Assembly (NCBI GenBank): GCA_046765875.1
Contig: JBKPSJ010000119.1
Location: forward strand, 1-23,179
Direction of reading: 5' to 3'
DNA length: 23,179 nucleotides
Origin: DASRHY01 sp046765875
GTDB taxonomy: Bacteria > Actinomycetota > Actinomycetes > Propionibacteriales > Kribbellaceae
How positions within the stretch are numbered: the stretch's first letter is position 1; every line of letters begins with the position of its first letter. Positions 1 through 7,066 of this stretch are shown here, piece after piece. The position numbers were made by a program, and so were the translations under genes. The notes beneath the pieces were generated by a model. It had not been told where the DNA came from and did not search any database. It saw nothing but the letters and a program-made list of their open reading frames with translations.

Positions 1-1102
1 CCAACCGGCCGTCCGGTCCGAACACCACCCGCTGCCGTCCCGCGTGCCGCCGCAGCGCCAGTGTCACCGCGACAGTCGCGAGCACCTCGTCCTGAGCCGC
101 CTCGGCCGGATCCCCCGGCAAGAACGACGGGTCGGCGTACCGTCGTTGCGCGGCCGCGCGCAGCCCGTCCGGATCGGCGACGAGCCCGGCCGCGATCCCA
201 GCCTCGGCGACGTGTACGGCGTTCCACCGCATGCCTAGGTCACCTTCGACGGTCCGGGTGACCGGATGCGTCGCCACCACCTCGCGGCCCAGGTTCGCGC
301 CCTCCGGGTCGAGTTCGACCACCGAGTGCACGTCGGTCGTCGCGCCACCCACGTCGACCACCGCGACGTCGCCATGCTTCTGGGCGACCACCTCGACCCC
401 GCGAAGCACCACGTCCGGTGTTGCCGCCCGTACCAGTTCGGCGAACGCCGGGTCCTTCGACAGGTTCTTCCCGCCGATCACGTGCGCTAGGAACATCTCC
501 CGGATCGCCGCCCGGGCACCGTCCGGCGCGAACACCCCGATCTGCGGGACGACGTTGGCGGCAGTCACTCGCGGGACCCCGCCCGCGGCGAGCACCTCCG
601 CCACCTCGGCCGACGCATGAGCGTTGCCCGCGGCAACGACCGGCCGACGCCAGCGGTACTTCGCGAGCACTTCGGCCGCCTTCGTATAGACTGCCGCGTT
701 GCCGCCATCCGTGCCACCGACGAGCAGAACAACGTCGGGCTTGTCCGCGCACAACTGCTTCACCGAGGTCCGCGTGAGTCCGCCGCCGAGGACGGCGATC
801 ACCTTGCCGCCGCTGCTCAGTGCGACCCTGCGACCAGCTTCGGCGGTGACCAGTTCCTCGTTGCCGACGACGGCGATCCGCAGCCCGCCACCCGCACTCG
901 AACAGGCCAGCACCTCCGCCGTTCCACTTGCTGCATCCGCGGCAAGTAGTTGCTCACGGCATCGGTACCAGCCGGTCATGACGTCGGTGTCGGCGGTGGT
1001 GCGGTGCTCCGCCCGGGCGACCAGCTCTCCGGACCCGGCGTCGACCGCGATCGCCTTGGTGAATGTGGACCCGAAGTCCACGCAGACGTAGCGCGCGGTC
1101 AC
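1..1102 (-). CDS. glmL: GlmL/MutL family protein (B12-dependent mutase accessory ATPase), 3' end outside window
   Basis: The minus-strand frame is open from a GTG at 1102 to the left edge, giving 367 codons. It reads as an ASKHA-fold ATPase of the glutamate mutase L (MutL/GlmL) family: an N-terminal phosphate-1 loop VDFGSTFTK (residues 9-17), then LACSSAGGGLR, LLVGGTDGGN, VIGGKNL, the phosphate-2 loop VVDVGGATTDVHS and RTVEGDLGMR. These proteins are thought to help adenosylcobalamin-dependent carbon-skeleton mutases or aminomutases (glutamate mutase, ornithine or lysine aminomutase). Known members are about 450-470 aa, so roughly 80-100 residues are missing at the left edge. The GTG start overlaps the TGA of the upstream PLP enzyme by 4 bp (GTGA, 1099-1102), so the two are probably translationally coupled. 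The mutase partner is not in the window. The family call is firm; the target enzyme is unknown. Confidence 0.88.
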   Translation of the reverse strand, partial: MTARYVCVDFGSTFTKAIAVDAGSGELVARAEHRTTADTDVMTGWYRCREQLLAADAASGTAEVLACSSAGGGLRIAVVGNEELVTAEAGRRVALSSGGKVIAVLGGGLTRTSVKQLCADKPDVVLLVGGTDGGNAAVYTKAAEVLAKYRWRRPVVAAGNAHASAEVAEVLAAGGVPRVTAANVVPQIGVFAPDGARAAIREMFLAHVIGGKNLSKDPAFAELVRAATPDVVLRGVEVVAQKHGDVAVVDVGGATTDVHSVVELDPEGANLGREVVATHPVTRTVEGDLGMRWNAVHVAEAGIAAGLVADPDGLRAAAQRRYADPSFLPGDPAEAAQDEVLATVAVTLALRRHAGRQRVVFGPDGRL

Positions 1103-2250
1103 GCCAGGGCGTGCTCCAGGTCGGCCAGCAGGTCGTCGGCGGTCTCGATGCCGACGCTGAGCCGGATCAGGTCGGCCGAGACCTCCAGCGGCGTACCGGC
1201 GACCGAGGCGTGGGTCATCCGGCCCGGGTGCTCGATCAGCGACTCCACGCCGCCCAGCGACTCGCCCAGGGTGAACACCTCGGTGCGGCTGCAGACCTCG
1301 AGCGCATGCTGCTCGCCGCCGGTGACCCGGAACGAGACGATGCCGCCGAACCTCTTCATCTGCTTGGCCGCGGTCTCGTGACCGGGGTGACCGTCAATAC
1401 CCGGATAGAGCACCTCGCTGACGGCGCCGTGTCGCTGCAGAAACGCGACCACCTTCTCGGCGTTGTCGCTGTGCCGGTCCATCCGTACCCCGAGGGTCTT
1501 GATCCCGCGCAGCACCAGCCAGGAGTCGAACGGTCCGCCGACGGCGCCGATCGCATTCTGGTGGAAGGCGATCTTGTCGGCCAGTTCCGCGTCCCGGACG
1601 ATCAGCGCGCCGCCGACCACGTCGGAGTGACCGCCCATGTACTTGGTGGTCGAGTGCACGATCACGTCGGCGCCGAGCTCGAGCGGCTGCTGCAGGTACG
1701 GCGTGGCGAAGGTGTTGTCGACGACCAGCAGGGCACCCGCGTCATGCGCGATCTGCGACACCAGCGCGATGTCGGCGACATTGAGCAGCGGGTTGGTCGG
1801 CGTCTCCAGCCAGACCACCTTGGTGACTCCTGGGCGCACCGCCGCGCGGATCTGGTCGGGGTGCGTCACCGCGACCGCAGTCAGGTCGATCCCCCAGGGC
1901 GACAGCACCTTCTTGAACAGCCGGTACGTGCCGCCGTACGCGTCGTTCGGGAACACGACGTGGTCGCCGGGGGCGCAGATCGCGCGCATCAGGGTGTCCT
2001 CGGCGGCCAGCCCGCTGGCGAACGCGAACCCGCGGGTGCCGCCCTCGATCGCGGCCAGGCACTCCTCGAGCGCGGAACGGGTCGGGTTCGCGGAGCGGGA
2101 GTATTCGTACCCGTTGCGCAGGCCGCCGACGCCGTCCTGCTTGTACGTGCTGGTCGCGTAGATCGGCGGCACCACCGACCCGGTGGTCGGGTCCGGCGCG
2201 TTGCCGGCGTGGATCGCGAGGGTCTCGAACCCGTAGTTGCGTGCAGTCAC
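1099..2250 (-). CDS. metB: Cystathionine gamma-synthase-type PLP enzyme (Cys/Met metabolism family)
   Basis: This 383-aa protein is a full-length fold-type I PLP enzyme of the Cys/Met metabolism family. Visible marks are YEYSRSANPTR (residues 48-58), the FASGLAA cofactor loop (77-83), LETPTNPLL, VVDNTFATPYLQQPL and the Schiff-base lysine K203 in HSTTKYMGGHSD. Family members carry out gamma-replacement or gamma-elimination: cystathionine gamma-synthase, gamma-lyase, O-acetylhomoserine sulfhydrylase or methionine gamma-lyase. The sequence alone does not separate these; the length and motifs fit actinobacterial MetB best. The GTG start at 2250 is preceded by no Shine-Dalgarno but by a TACGCT -10-like hexamer 6 nt away, suggesting a leaderless mRNA. 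The stop overlaps the GTG of the glmL-like gene, an unusual pairing that hints at a catabolic role linked to a B12 mutase rather than simple methionine synthesis. Confidence 0.88.
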   Translation of the reverse strand: MTARNYGFETLAIHAGNAPDPTTGSVVPPIYATSTYKQDGVGGLRNGYEYSRSANPTRSALEECLAAIEGGTRGFAFASGLAAEDTLMRAICAPGDHVVFPNDAYGGTYRLFKKVLSPWGIDLTAVAVTHPDQIRAAVRPGVTKVVWLETPTNPLLNVADIALVSQIAHDAGALLVVDNTFATPYLQQPLELGADVIVHSTTKYMGGHSDVVGGALIVRDAELADKIAFHQNAIGAVGGPFDSWLVLRGIKTLGVRMDRHSDNAEKVVAFLQRHGAVSEVLYPGIDGHPGHETAAKQMKRFGGIVSFRVTGGEQHALEVCSRTEVFTLGESLGGVESLIEHPGRMTHASVAGTPLEVSADLIRLSVGIETADDLLADLEHALA

Positions 2251-2262
2251 CGGATCAGCGTA
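2251..2262 (-). promoter_or_regulatory. Candidate leaderless -10 element for the PLP enzyme gene
   Basis: On the minus strand the hexamer TACGCT (2262-2257) fits the actinobacterial TANNNT -10 pattern and ends 6 nt before the GTG at 2250, so transcription would begin at or next to the start codon. No Shine-Dalgarno sits in the usual place; a GGAGG lies about 22 nt upstream, too far away. No convincing -35 was seen. Confidence 0.4.
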
Positions 2263-2335
2263 CGACCCGGTCCTCCAGAGGCTTGAAGGGGACTGGACGG
2301 GTTCTCCGGACGGATCCTTGCCGACGGCAACTTAG

Positions 2336-2347
2336 ACCCCGCGGGGT
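2336..2347. repeat. 12-bp perfect palindrome in the yczE-metB gap
   Basis: ACCCCGCGGGGT is a perfect palindrome with no loop. It lies between the stop of the yczE-like gene (2364) and the start of the PLP enzyme gene (2250), about 75 bp upstream of the latter's -10-like hexamer. It could be a repressor operator for the PLP enzyme-glmL pair. With only 12 bp in GC-rich DNA, chance is a real possibility. The rest of the 113-bp gap shows nothing else clear. Confidence 0.3.
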
Positions 2348-2363
2348 AGGCTCCGATGCTGCG

Positions 2364-3026
2364 TCAGGTCGTCGAACGCCTGGCCGGCACCTCGAACCGG
2401 GGCAGCAACAGGTGGACCAGCGGGCCGATCGCCAGCGCATAGGCGACGGTCCCGACACCCACCACTCCCCCGAGCAGCCACCCGACGGCCAGCACGGTGA
2501 CCTCGATGCTGGTGCGTACCAGCCGGACGCTGAGCCCGGTACGGCGTACCAGCCCGGTCATCAACCCGTCACGCGGTCCGGGACCGAGATGTGCGCCGAT
2601 GTACATCGCCGTGGCCAGACCGTTGCCCACGATGCCGAGCACGAGGAACGCGACCCGCCAGGCCATCGCGTCCGGCCGGACCAGGGTCGCCAGCGCCGCG
2701 TCGGTCACCAGCCCGATCACGATCGCGTTGCTGATCGTGCCGAGGCCGGGCCACTGGCGCAGCGGGATCCAGGCCAGCAGGACCAGCAGGCCGACGCCGA
2801 TCACGACGGTGCCGAAGCTCACCGACAGGTGCCGCGTGATGCCGTAGTGCAAGACGTCCCACGGGTCCAGCCCGAGCCGGCTCTGGATCATCAGCGCCAT
2901 CGACAGGCCGTACAGCACCAGCCCGGCGTAGAGCTGGGCGAGACGCCTGGCCAGGCGTCCGGCGCGGATCTGCGCGATCGGGTCGAGAATCGGGGCGGCC
3001 TGGACGGTAGTGGTCACATCGTCCAT
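2364..3026 (-). CDS. YczE/YyaS/YitT-family integral membrane protein
   Basis: This 220-aa polytopic membrane protein has about five hydrophobic segments, beginning after a basic N-terminus (QIRAGRLARRLAQLYAGLVL). Family marks are SRLGLDPWDVLHYG near residue 50 and HLGPGPRDGLMTGL near residue 148; these paired glycine-rich GL(D/P)P and GPRDGL segments are typical of YczE/YitT-type proteins. Biochemical function is poorly defined for the whole family. It is divergent to a MocR regulator only 53 bp from the preferred MocR start. This matches the Bacillus yczR-yczE arrangement, where the MocR protein acts on the neighbouring yczE. It is therefore probably the main target of the regulator and may move a small amine, amino acid or vitamin B6-related molecule, though that substrate idea is inference. 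Confidence 0.8.
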   Translation of the reverse strand: MDDVTTTVQAAPILDPIAQIRAGRLARRLAQLYAGLVLYGLSMALMIQSRLGLDPWDVLHYGITRHLSVSFGTVVIGVGLLVLLAWIPLRQWPGLGTISNAIVIGLVTDAALATLVRPDAMAWRVAFLVLGIVGNGLATAMYIGAHLGPGPRDGLMTGLVRRTGLSVRLVRTSIEVTVLAVGWLLGGVVGVGTVAYALAIGPLVHLLLPRFEVPARRSTT

Positions 3027-3034
3027 GATGAGCG

Positions 3035-3063
3035 CGATTGGCCTGGCGATCCATAGCCAATTG
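3035..3063. promoter_or_regulatory. Inverted repeat in the yczE/MocR divergent promoter (candidate operator)
   Basis: Arms CGATTGGC (3035-3042) and GCCAATTG (3056-3063) pair with one mismatch (6-bp exact core ATTGGC/GCCAAT), 19 bp centre to centre or about two helical turns. The repeat lies between the two divergent genes and just upstream of the MocR -10-like element. It is the only symmetric element in this gap and the natural candidate site for the MocR dimer. Confidence 0.5.
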
Positions 3064-3066
3064 AGT

Positions 3067-3079
3067 CATAGTGGACTGC
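3067..3079 (+). promoter_or_regulatory. Candidate leaderless -10 element of the MocR gene
   Basis: CATAGT (3067-3072) ends 7 nt before ATG 3080, the same geometry as other genes in this window. It deviates from TANNNT at the first base. No Shine-Dalgarno precedes either the GTG at 3071 or the ATG at 3080, and the GTG would overlap the hexamer. This supports ATG 3080 as the start. Confidence 0.4.
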
Positions 3080-4525
3080 ATGGTACAGCGGAATGTTCCG
3101 GCCAGCACCGTGACCGGTCTGCTCGGCCCGTGGACGGTGTCGGGTGGCCCGGCGTACAAGGCGCTCGCCGACGGCCTGCGACTGCTGATCGCCGACGGCC
3201 GGATCCCGCCGGGCGCGCGACTGCCCAGCGAGCGGGAACTCACCGACGCTCTCGGGGTGAGCCGGACCACGATCGCGTCGGCGTACGCGGAGTTGCGCGA
3301 CCGCGGATACCTGACCAGCCGGCGCGGGTCCGGCAGCGTCGCCAGGGTGCCCGTGTACGGCGTCGGCCCGGACCTCGGGGTGCACCACGCCCCCGGGATC
3401 GACTCGGCCGGGTTGTACGACTTCACCTGCGCGGCGTCGGCGGCGGTGTGCGGGATCAGCAGCGCCGTCGCCGAGGCGGCCGACGAATTGCCGGTCCATC
3501 TGGCCACCCCGGGGTACCACCCGCAGGGCATCGCCGCACTGCGCGAAGCCATCGCCGAGCGGTACGCCGAACGTGGTCTGCCGACCAGTCCTGACCAGAT
3601 CGTCGTCACCGCCGGCGCACTGGCCGCGACCTCGGTCGTGGTCCGGGCGATGACCTCGATCGGCGACCGGGTGCTGACCGAGAGCCCGACGCACCCCAAC
3701 TCGATCGACACCATCCGGCGCAGCGGTACCCGGATCGTCGCCGCACCGATGTCACCGGCAGGCTGGGACCTGCCATTGCTGGAGGCAACTATCAGGCAGA
3801 CGTCGCCGCGGGCGTCCTGGATGGTGCTCGACTTCCAGAATCCGACCGGTCACCTGATGCCGGCCGAGGACCGCGAGCGGCTCGCCGCCGCACTGGCCCG
3901 GGCGCGGACCACCGCGATCGTCGACGAGAGCCTGGTCGAGTTGTCGCTCGACATCGACGAGGCCGAGATGCCGGCGCCGTTCGCGTCGTACCAGCCGAGC
4001 GACGTGATCAGCATCGGCGGGGTCAGCAAGTCGTTCTGGGGCGGGCTGCGGATCGGCTGGCTGCGGGCCCCCGAACTACTGGTGCCGCGGATCCTCGACG
4101 CCCGCGCCTCGATGGACCTCGGCGCACCGGTGCTGGAGCAACTCGTCGTCACGCGGTTGCTACGCGACCGGGCCGCCATCCTCGCCGACCGCCGGATCGA
4201 CCTCGCTGCTCGTCGCTCGGCTCTCGTTGCCGCCGTCCGCGAGCATCTGCCGGACTGGCGGTTCGACGTACCGCCGGGTGGTCTGTCGCTGTGGTGCGAG
4301 CTGCCGGCGCCGGTCGGAGCCGCGCTGGTCGGACTGGCCGAGCGGCACGGCGTATTGCTGATGGCGGGGTCGCGGTTCTCGCCGGACCACGGGCTGGACC
4401 GGTTCGTACGGCTGCCGTACACGTCCGAGCCGGAGGACCTCATCGAGGGTGTACGCCGGATCGCGCTGACCTACGACCAACTGCGCGGCACGTCATCGCC
4501 CCGTAAGGGCGCCATGATCGCGTGA
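3080..4525 (+). CDS. MocR-type transcriptional regulator (GntR winged helix fused to class I aminotransferase fold)
   Basis: This 481-aa protein has two parts. Residues about 20-90 form a GntR winged helix: YKALADGLRLLIADGRI, then PGARLPSERELTDALGVSRT and TIASAYAELRDRGYLTSRRGSG. Residues about 130-475 form a fold-type I aminotransferase-like domain with HLATPGYHPQGIAALREAIA, the Asn-Pro turn in DFQNPTGHLMP, VDESLVELS and the PLP lysine K317 in GGVSKSFWGGLRIGWLRAP. MocR proteins sense amines or PLP derivatives and usually control a divergent neighbour, here the YczE-like membrane gene, through the short shared promoter. An in-frame GTG at 3071 would add three residues but overlaps the probable -10. 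The gene converges on the HNH remnant with a 31-bp gap and no strong terminator seen. A plain aminotransferase is excluded by the N-terminal DNA-binding domain. Confidence 0.9.
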   Translation: MVQRNVPASTVTGLLGPWTVSGGPAYKALADGLRLLIADGRIPPGARLPSERELTDALGVSRTTIASAYAELRDRGYLTSRRGSGSVARVPVYGVGPDLGVHHAPGIDSAGLYDFTCAASAAVCGISSAVAEAADELPVHLATPGYHPQGIAALREAIAERYAERGLPTSPDQIVVTAGALAATSVVVRAMTSIGDRVLTESPTHPNSIDTIRRSGTRIVAAPMSPAGWDLPLLEATIRQTSPRASWMVLDFQNPTGHLMPAEDRERLAAALARARTTAIVDESLVELSLDIDEAEMPAPFASYQPSDVISIGGVSKSFWGGLRIGWLRAPELLVPRILDARASMDLGAPVLEQLVVTRLLRDRAAILADRRIDLAARRSALVAAVREHLPDWRFDVPPGGLSLWCELPAPVGAALVGLAERHGVLLMAGSRFSPDHGLDRFVRLPYTSEPEDLIEGVRRIALTYDQLRGTSSPRKGAMIA

Positions 4526-4556
4526 GGAAGTCTCGCGGACGCCATGCTGCCGGTTG

Positions 4557-5286
4557 TCAGGCAGCCTCGTCCCCAGTCGAGGCGATGGCGTCTTCCGGCG
4601 CGGCGAGCGGGCGCGTGCCGGCGTGGTCTACGCGGAAGCGCTGGCCCAGCGGGCTGGCCCACTCGTAGACCCCGTCGGGCATGCGGACGCACCGCCAGCC
4701 GCCGAACGTTTTGATCCGGTGGTGCGGCCGGCAGGCGGGGGCGAGATTCTCGGTGCTGGTCTGGCCAGGTGGGCCGGTGTCGTCGTACGGCACGACGTGA
4801 TCGAGGTCGGTGCGTGCGGTGGCGGGCCGGTTGCACCAAGGGAACACACAGTGCGTGTGCCGCAGCAGCACGCGTTCGCGGATCCTGTCGGGGACTTCGT
4901 AGGCGTCGACCGCGATCCGCTCGTGCAGGTCGATCACCGGCTTGACCACGATGCGGCCATGGCCGACCAGCTCACTCAACTGGCTCATCAGCAGCGGACC
5001 CAACTCACCCGAGCCGGCGCCAGAGCCCTGCACGCCGGCGCGCAGCACGCCCGTCCCAGTCATCAAGGCCGGATCGGTCAGGTGCACATACAGCGTGTGC
5101 GGTACATCGGTACTCAAGCGACCTGTCATCGCTTTTGCGGCCTGCCGCGAGAACGGGTCCGCGGCCCGCGTAGTGCGCGGCCACCTCCAGCAGGCTGGCC
5201 TCGGCTCGGTCGGCGGTAGCGCGCAAGTCTGCGGCCACGGTCCGCGCCGTGTCCGCATCCAGCCGAGCCACATCACCATCGAACAT
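4557..5286 (-). pseudogene. DUF222/HNH endonuclease (13E12-type) with internal deletion and frameshift
   Basis: Two minus-strand frames together resemble one DUF222/HNH gene. The N-terminal piece begins at ATG 5286 (MFDGDVARLDADTARTVAAD...) and matches the usual start of this family for about 40 residues before its similarity ends near 5165. The rest is in another frame, from about FSRQAAKAMTGRLSTDVPHT to the stop at 4557, and keeps an intact C-terminal HNH nuclease: CVFPWCNRPA, DLDHVVPYDD, ENLAP and CRPHHRIKTFGGW. Intact family members are usually 400 aa or longer, while only about 240 codons exist here, so most of the central DUF222 region is lost and the frame is shifted at the join. These proteins occur in many copies in actinobacterial genomes and are thought to be mobile or recombination-prone; their role is unclear. 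A shorter protein from an internal start cannot be excluded. Confidence 0.75.
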
Positions 5287-5299
5287 GTGTACGACTCTA
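5287..5299 (-). promoter_or_regulatory. Surviving leaderless -10 element of the HNH remnant
   Basis: TAGAGT (minus strand, 5299-5294) matches TANNNT and is followed after 7 nt (CGTACAC) by the ATG at 5286. This fixes the original start of the broken gene and shows that its promoter survived the deletion. Confidence 0.45.
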
Positions 5300-5481
5300 C
5301 CGAACCTCATCGACACTTTCCGGACCCCGGAAACCCTTGTGGATAAGGGCAATCGCCACGCACGGTGGCCGTGACCGGAGTTCGTCTCTGGCGGGTGTGG
5401 GCCGGGTGGCCGATGATGGGTGGGTTCGCATCCCGAGGTCGGCGTCTGTCCAGGCTGCGCGCGTGGGAGGGAAGTCTCGCG

Positions 5482-5505
5482 ATCGTTTCACTGTTGAGTA
5501 ACGAT
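5482..5505. promoter_or_regulatory. Inverted repeat upstream of msrA (candidate operator)
   Basis: ATCGTT (5482-5487) and AACGAT (5500-5505) are perfect inverted arms separated by 12 bp, about 33 bp before the msrA start, in an AT-richer patch. The position suits a regulator of msrA transcription. The rest of the 250-bp gap from 5287 shows no gene. Confidence 0.35.
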
Positions 5506-5537
5506 GAGAGCAGGTTCTTCCCCCGAGAGGCGTGACG

Positions 5538-6188
5538 ATGCACTTCTTCAAGAGCAAGACGGCCATGGTGGCACCGGACGAGGCCCTGCCGGGTCGCGAG
5601 ACCCCGGCGTTCGACGTACCGGCCGAGAACATCGTGCTCGGTACGCCGCAGACCAGCCCGGCGCCTGAGGGGTATGCCGAGATCTGGTTCGGCACCGGCT
5701 GTTTCTGGGGTGCCGAGGAGTTCTTCTGGGACGTTCCGGGCGTGTGGACCACCGCCGTCGGGTACGCGGGCGGCTACACACCCAACCCGACGTACGAGGA
5801 GGTCTGCACCGGGCGTACCGGCCAGACCGAGGCGGTCCGGGTGGTGTACGACCCGCGGCGGGTGACGTTGGGTCAGTTGCTGCGGGTGTTCTGGGAGTCG
5901 CACGACCCGACCCAGGGCATGCGCCAGGGCAACGACCTCGGCTCGCAGTACCGCTCGGCGATCTACTACACGACGCCGGAGCAGCTGGCCGAGATCGAGG
6001 CGTCCAAGGCCGCGTACCAGCCGGTCCTGAAGGAGGCGGGCTACGGCGACATCACCACCGAGATCGCCCCGGCCACGACCTTCTACTACGCCGAGCCGTA
6101 CCACCAGCAGTACCTCCACAAGAACCCCAACGGTTACCGCTGCCACTCCGCCAGCGGCGTCAAACTCCCCGCCTACACGGTCAACTGA
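5538..6188 (+). CDS. msrA: Peptide-methionine (S)-S-oxide reductase MsrA
   Basis: This 216-aa cytoplasmic enzyme reduces methionine-S-sulfoxide in proteins and free methionine, using thioredoxin. The catalytic GCFWG motif has its nucleophile at C55 (TGCFWGAEEFFW). Other family marks are TAVGYAGGYTPNPTYEEVCTG, EAVRVVYDP, WESHDPTQGMRQGNDLGSQYRS, AEPYHQQYLHKNPNGY and a C-terminal Cys in YRCHSASG that may be the resolving cysteine. About 45 residues precede the core, as in many actinobacterial MsrA proteins. ATG 5538 is chosen because CGAGAGG lies 7 nt upstream; the in-frame GTG at 5532 is only 1 nt from that ribosome site. A strong intrinsic terminator follows directly, so the gene is probably transcribed alone. 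Confidence 0.95.
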   Translation: MHFFKSKTAMVAPDEALPGRETPAFDVPAENIVLGTPQTSPAPEGYAEIWFGTGCFWGAEEFFWDVPGVWTTAVGYAGGYTPNPTYEEVCTGRTGQTEAVRVVYDPRRVTLGQLLRVFWESHDPTQGMRQGNDLGSQYRSAIYYTTPEQLAEIEASKAAYQPVLKEAGYGDITTEIAPATTFYYAEPYHQQYLHKNPNGYRCHSASGVKLPAYTVN

Positions 6189-6189
6189 C

Positions 6190-6243
6190 GACACCGAAGC
6201 GGCCCGGCCCCAGCCGGGCCGCTTTCGTTTGCGGCACCCAAAG
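6190..6243 (+). repeat. Terminator-containing repeat, copy 1
   Basis: The stretch from GACACC through the terminator hairpin to CACCCAAAG closely resembles 6723-6778, including bases outside the hairpin (GTTTGCGG). Differences are mainly in the loop and just after the stem. Confidence 0.6.
6197..6230 (+). terminator. Intrinsic terminator of msrA
   Basis: Perfect 12-bp stem AAGCGGCCCGGC / GCCGGGCCGCTT (6197-6208 and 6213-6224) with a 4-nt loop, followed by a short T-rich tail (TCGTTT). It begins 8 nt after the msrA stop. Confidence 0.85.
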
Positions 6244-6347
6244 CCGGCCAGGCGCCGGAAATCGTGACGCGGTGTCGGACCGGGCCGCCGCCGTTCGTGG
6301 AGAAGGTGCAGAGTGGCCGCAAGCGCCACCCCGATCAAGGAGGAGCC

Positions 6348-6713
6348 ATGACCGAGTACCTCATCGCCTTCAACGACGAGTGGGTGCCCGACCTCACAGA
6401 CGAGGATCTGCGCGAGGCTTCCAAGAGGGTCCGGGCGCTGAGAGCGGAGATGACGGCCGCCGGGGTTCTCATCTTCACCGGCGGCCTGGATCAGGATGCG
6501 CCCGTGTTCAGCGTCGATGCGTCGAGCGGCGAGCCGCTGTTCACCGACGGTCCGTTCGTCGAGTCCAAGGAGCACCTCGGCGGCTTCGCCGTCGTGGATG
6601 TGGCCGACGAGAAGGCGGCGCGGCTGTGGGCGGGGAAGATCGCGGTGGCCTGCGGTTGGCCGCAGGAGGTGCGACCCTTCCAGGTACCCAGGCAACTTCC
6701 GGATCCTTCTTGA
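6348..6713 (+). CDS. YCII-related (DGPF-domain) protein
   Basis: This 121-aa protein has the YCII/DGPF ferredoxin-like fold: MTEYLIAFNDEWVPDLTDED at the N-terminus, GVLIFTGGLD, and the signature FTDGPFVESKEHLGGF at about residues 65-80. The domain is small and widespread in actinobacteria, often next to ECF sigma factors or as a stand-alone protein; no biochemical role is settled for this subfamily. ATG 6348 is preceded by an excellent AAGGAGG with a 5-nt spacer, stronger than most ribosome sites in this window. No ECF sigma gene is next to it here. It lies between two nearly identical terminators, suggesting that it arrived with, or was framed by, a duplicated 3' segment. Confidence 0.85.
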   Translation: MTEYLIAFNDEWVPDLTDEDLREASKRVRALRAEMTAAGVLIFTGGLDQDAPVFSVDASSGEPLFTDGPFVESKEHLGGFAVVDVADEKAARLWAGKIAVACGWPQEVRPFQVPRQLPDPS

Positions 6714-6722
6714 CGGACCGAA

Positions 6723-6778
6723 GACACCAGAGCGGCCCGGCACTCAGCCGGGCCGCCGTCGTTTGCGGGCATCCAAAA
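6723..6778 (+). repeat. Terminator-containing repeat, copy 2
   Basis: Second copy of the segment at 6190-6243: the same GACACC lead-in, the same 10-bp stem core and the same GTTTGCGG tail, with a different loop (ACTCA in place of CCCA). Confidence 0.6.
6732..6764 (+). terminator. Intrinsic terminator of the YCII-domain gene
   Basis: Perfect 10-bp stem GCGGCCCGGC / GCCGGGCCGC (6732-6741 and 6747-6756) with loop ACTCA, followed by CGTCGTTT. The T-tract is weak, but the stem is strong and lies 19 nt after the stop. Confidence 0.75.
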
Positions 6779-6889
6779 TGTTTGCCGGCACGGCGACGCG
6801 GAGGGCTTCGGTTGGCGATAGGCGGGCGCCTTCGGCGTGGGCGGCCGAGCTGGCCGAGGCACTCGCGAGATCCCACGGGCCGGCCGCCG

Positions 6890-7066
6890 GGGATCGCGGT
6901 CGAACCGGAGGTGATCGCCGATGAGATGCTGACCGCCTCGACCGCACGACGACCACGCGCGCGCTACGCGGCGCCCCGCAGCGCGCGCGTGATGCTGTAC
7001 GTGATGCGGTTCCTGTCCGACCGGGTCAATGACGCGGTGATCCGGACAGCGATCAGGCGGGCTTGA
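6890..7066 (+). pseudogene. 3' remnant of a short-chain dehydrogenase/reductase
   Basis: About 58 codons of one plus-strand frame (from GIAVEPEVIADEMLTA to FLSDRVNDAVIRTAIRRA and a TGA at 7066) resemble the C-terminal tail of SDR-family oxidoreductases, in which a segment of the type TARRPRARYAVP...ARLM...LLPDRLxDAxI is common. No Rossmann fold, YxxxK or other SDR core exists upstream; the sequence directly before it is the second terminator and a stretch of about 110 bp in which I see nothing coding. The piece ends 14 bp inside the 3' end of the FAD oxidoreductase gene. It is best read as the leftover of a deleted gene. A small independent protein is possible but has no visible ribosome site. 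Confidence 0.55.

Noticed and set aside
2569..3714. Minus-strand open frame of 381 codons spanning the MocR start and the yczE-like gene in another frame
   Set aside because: It overlaps two better-supported genes and shows no domain; a GC-rich shadow.
5532..5534. GTG as the msrA start
   Set aside because: The ribosome site CGAGAGG would be only 1 nt away; ATG 5538 has a normal 7-nt spacing.
5307..6743. Minus-strand open frame of 478 codons over msrA and the YCII gene
   Set aside because: It is the mirror of two real plus-strand genes with family motifs and good ribosome sites.
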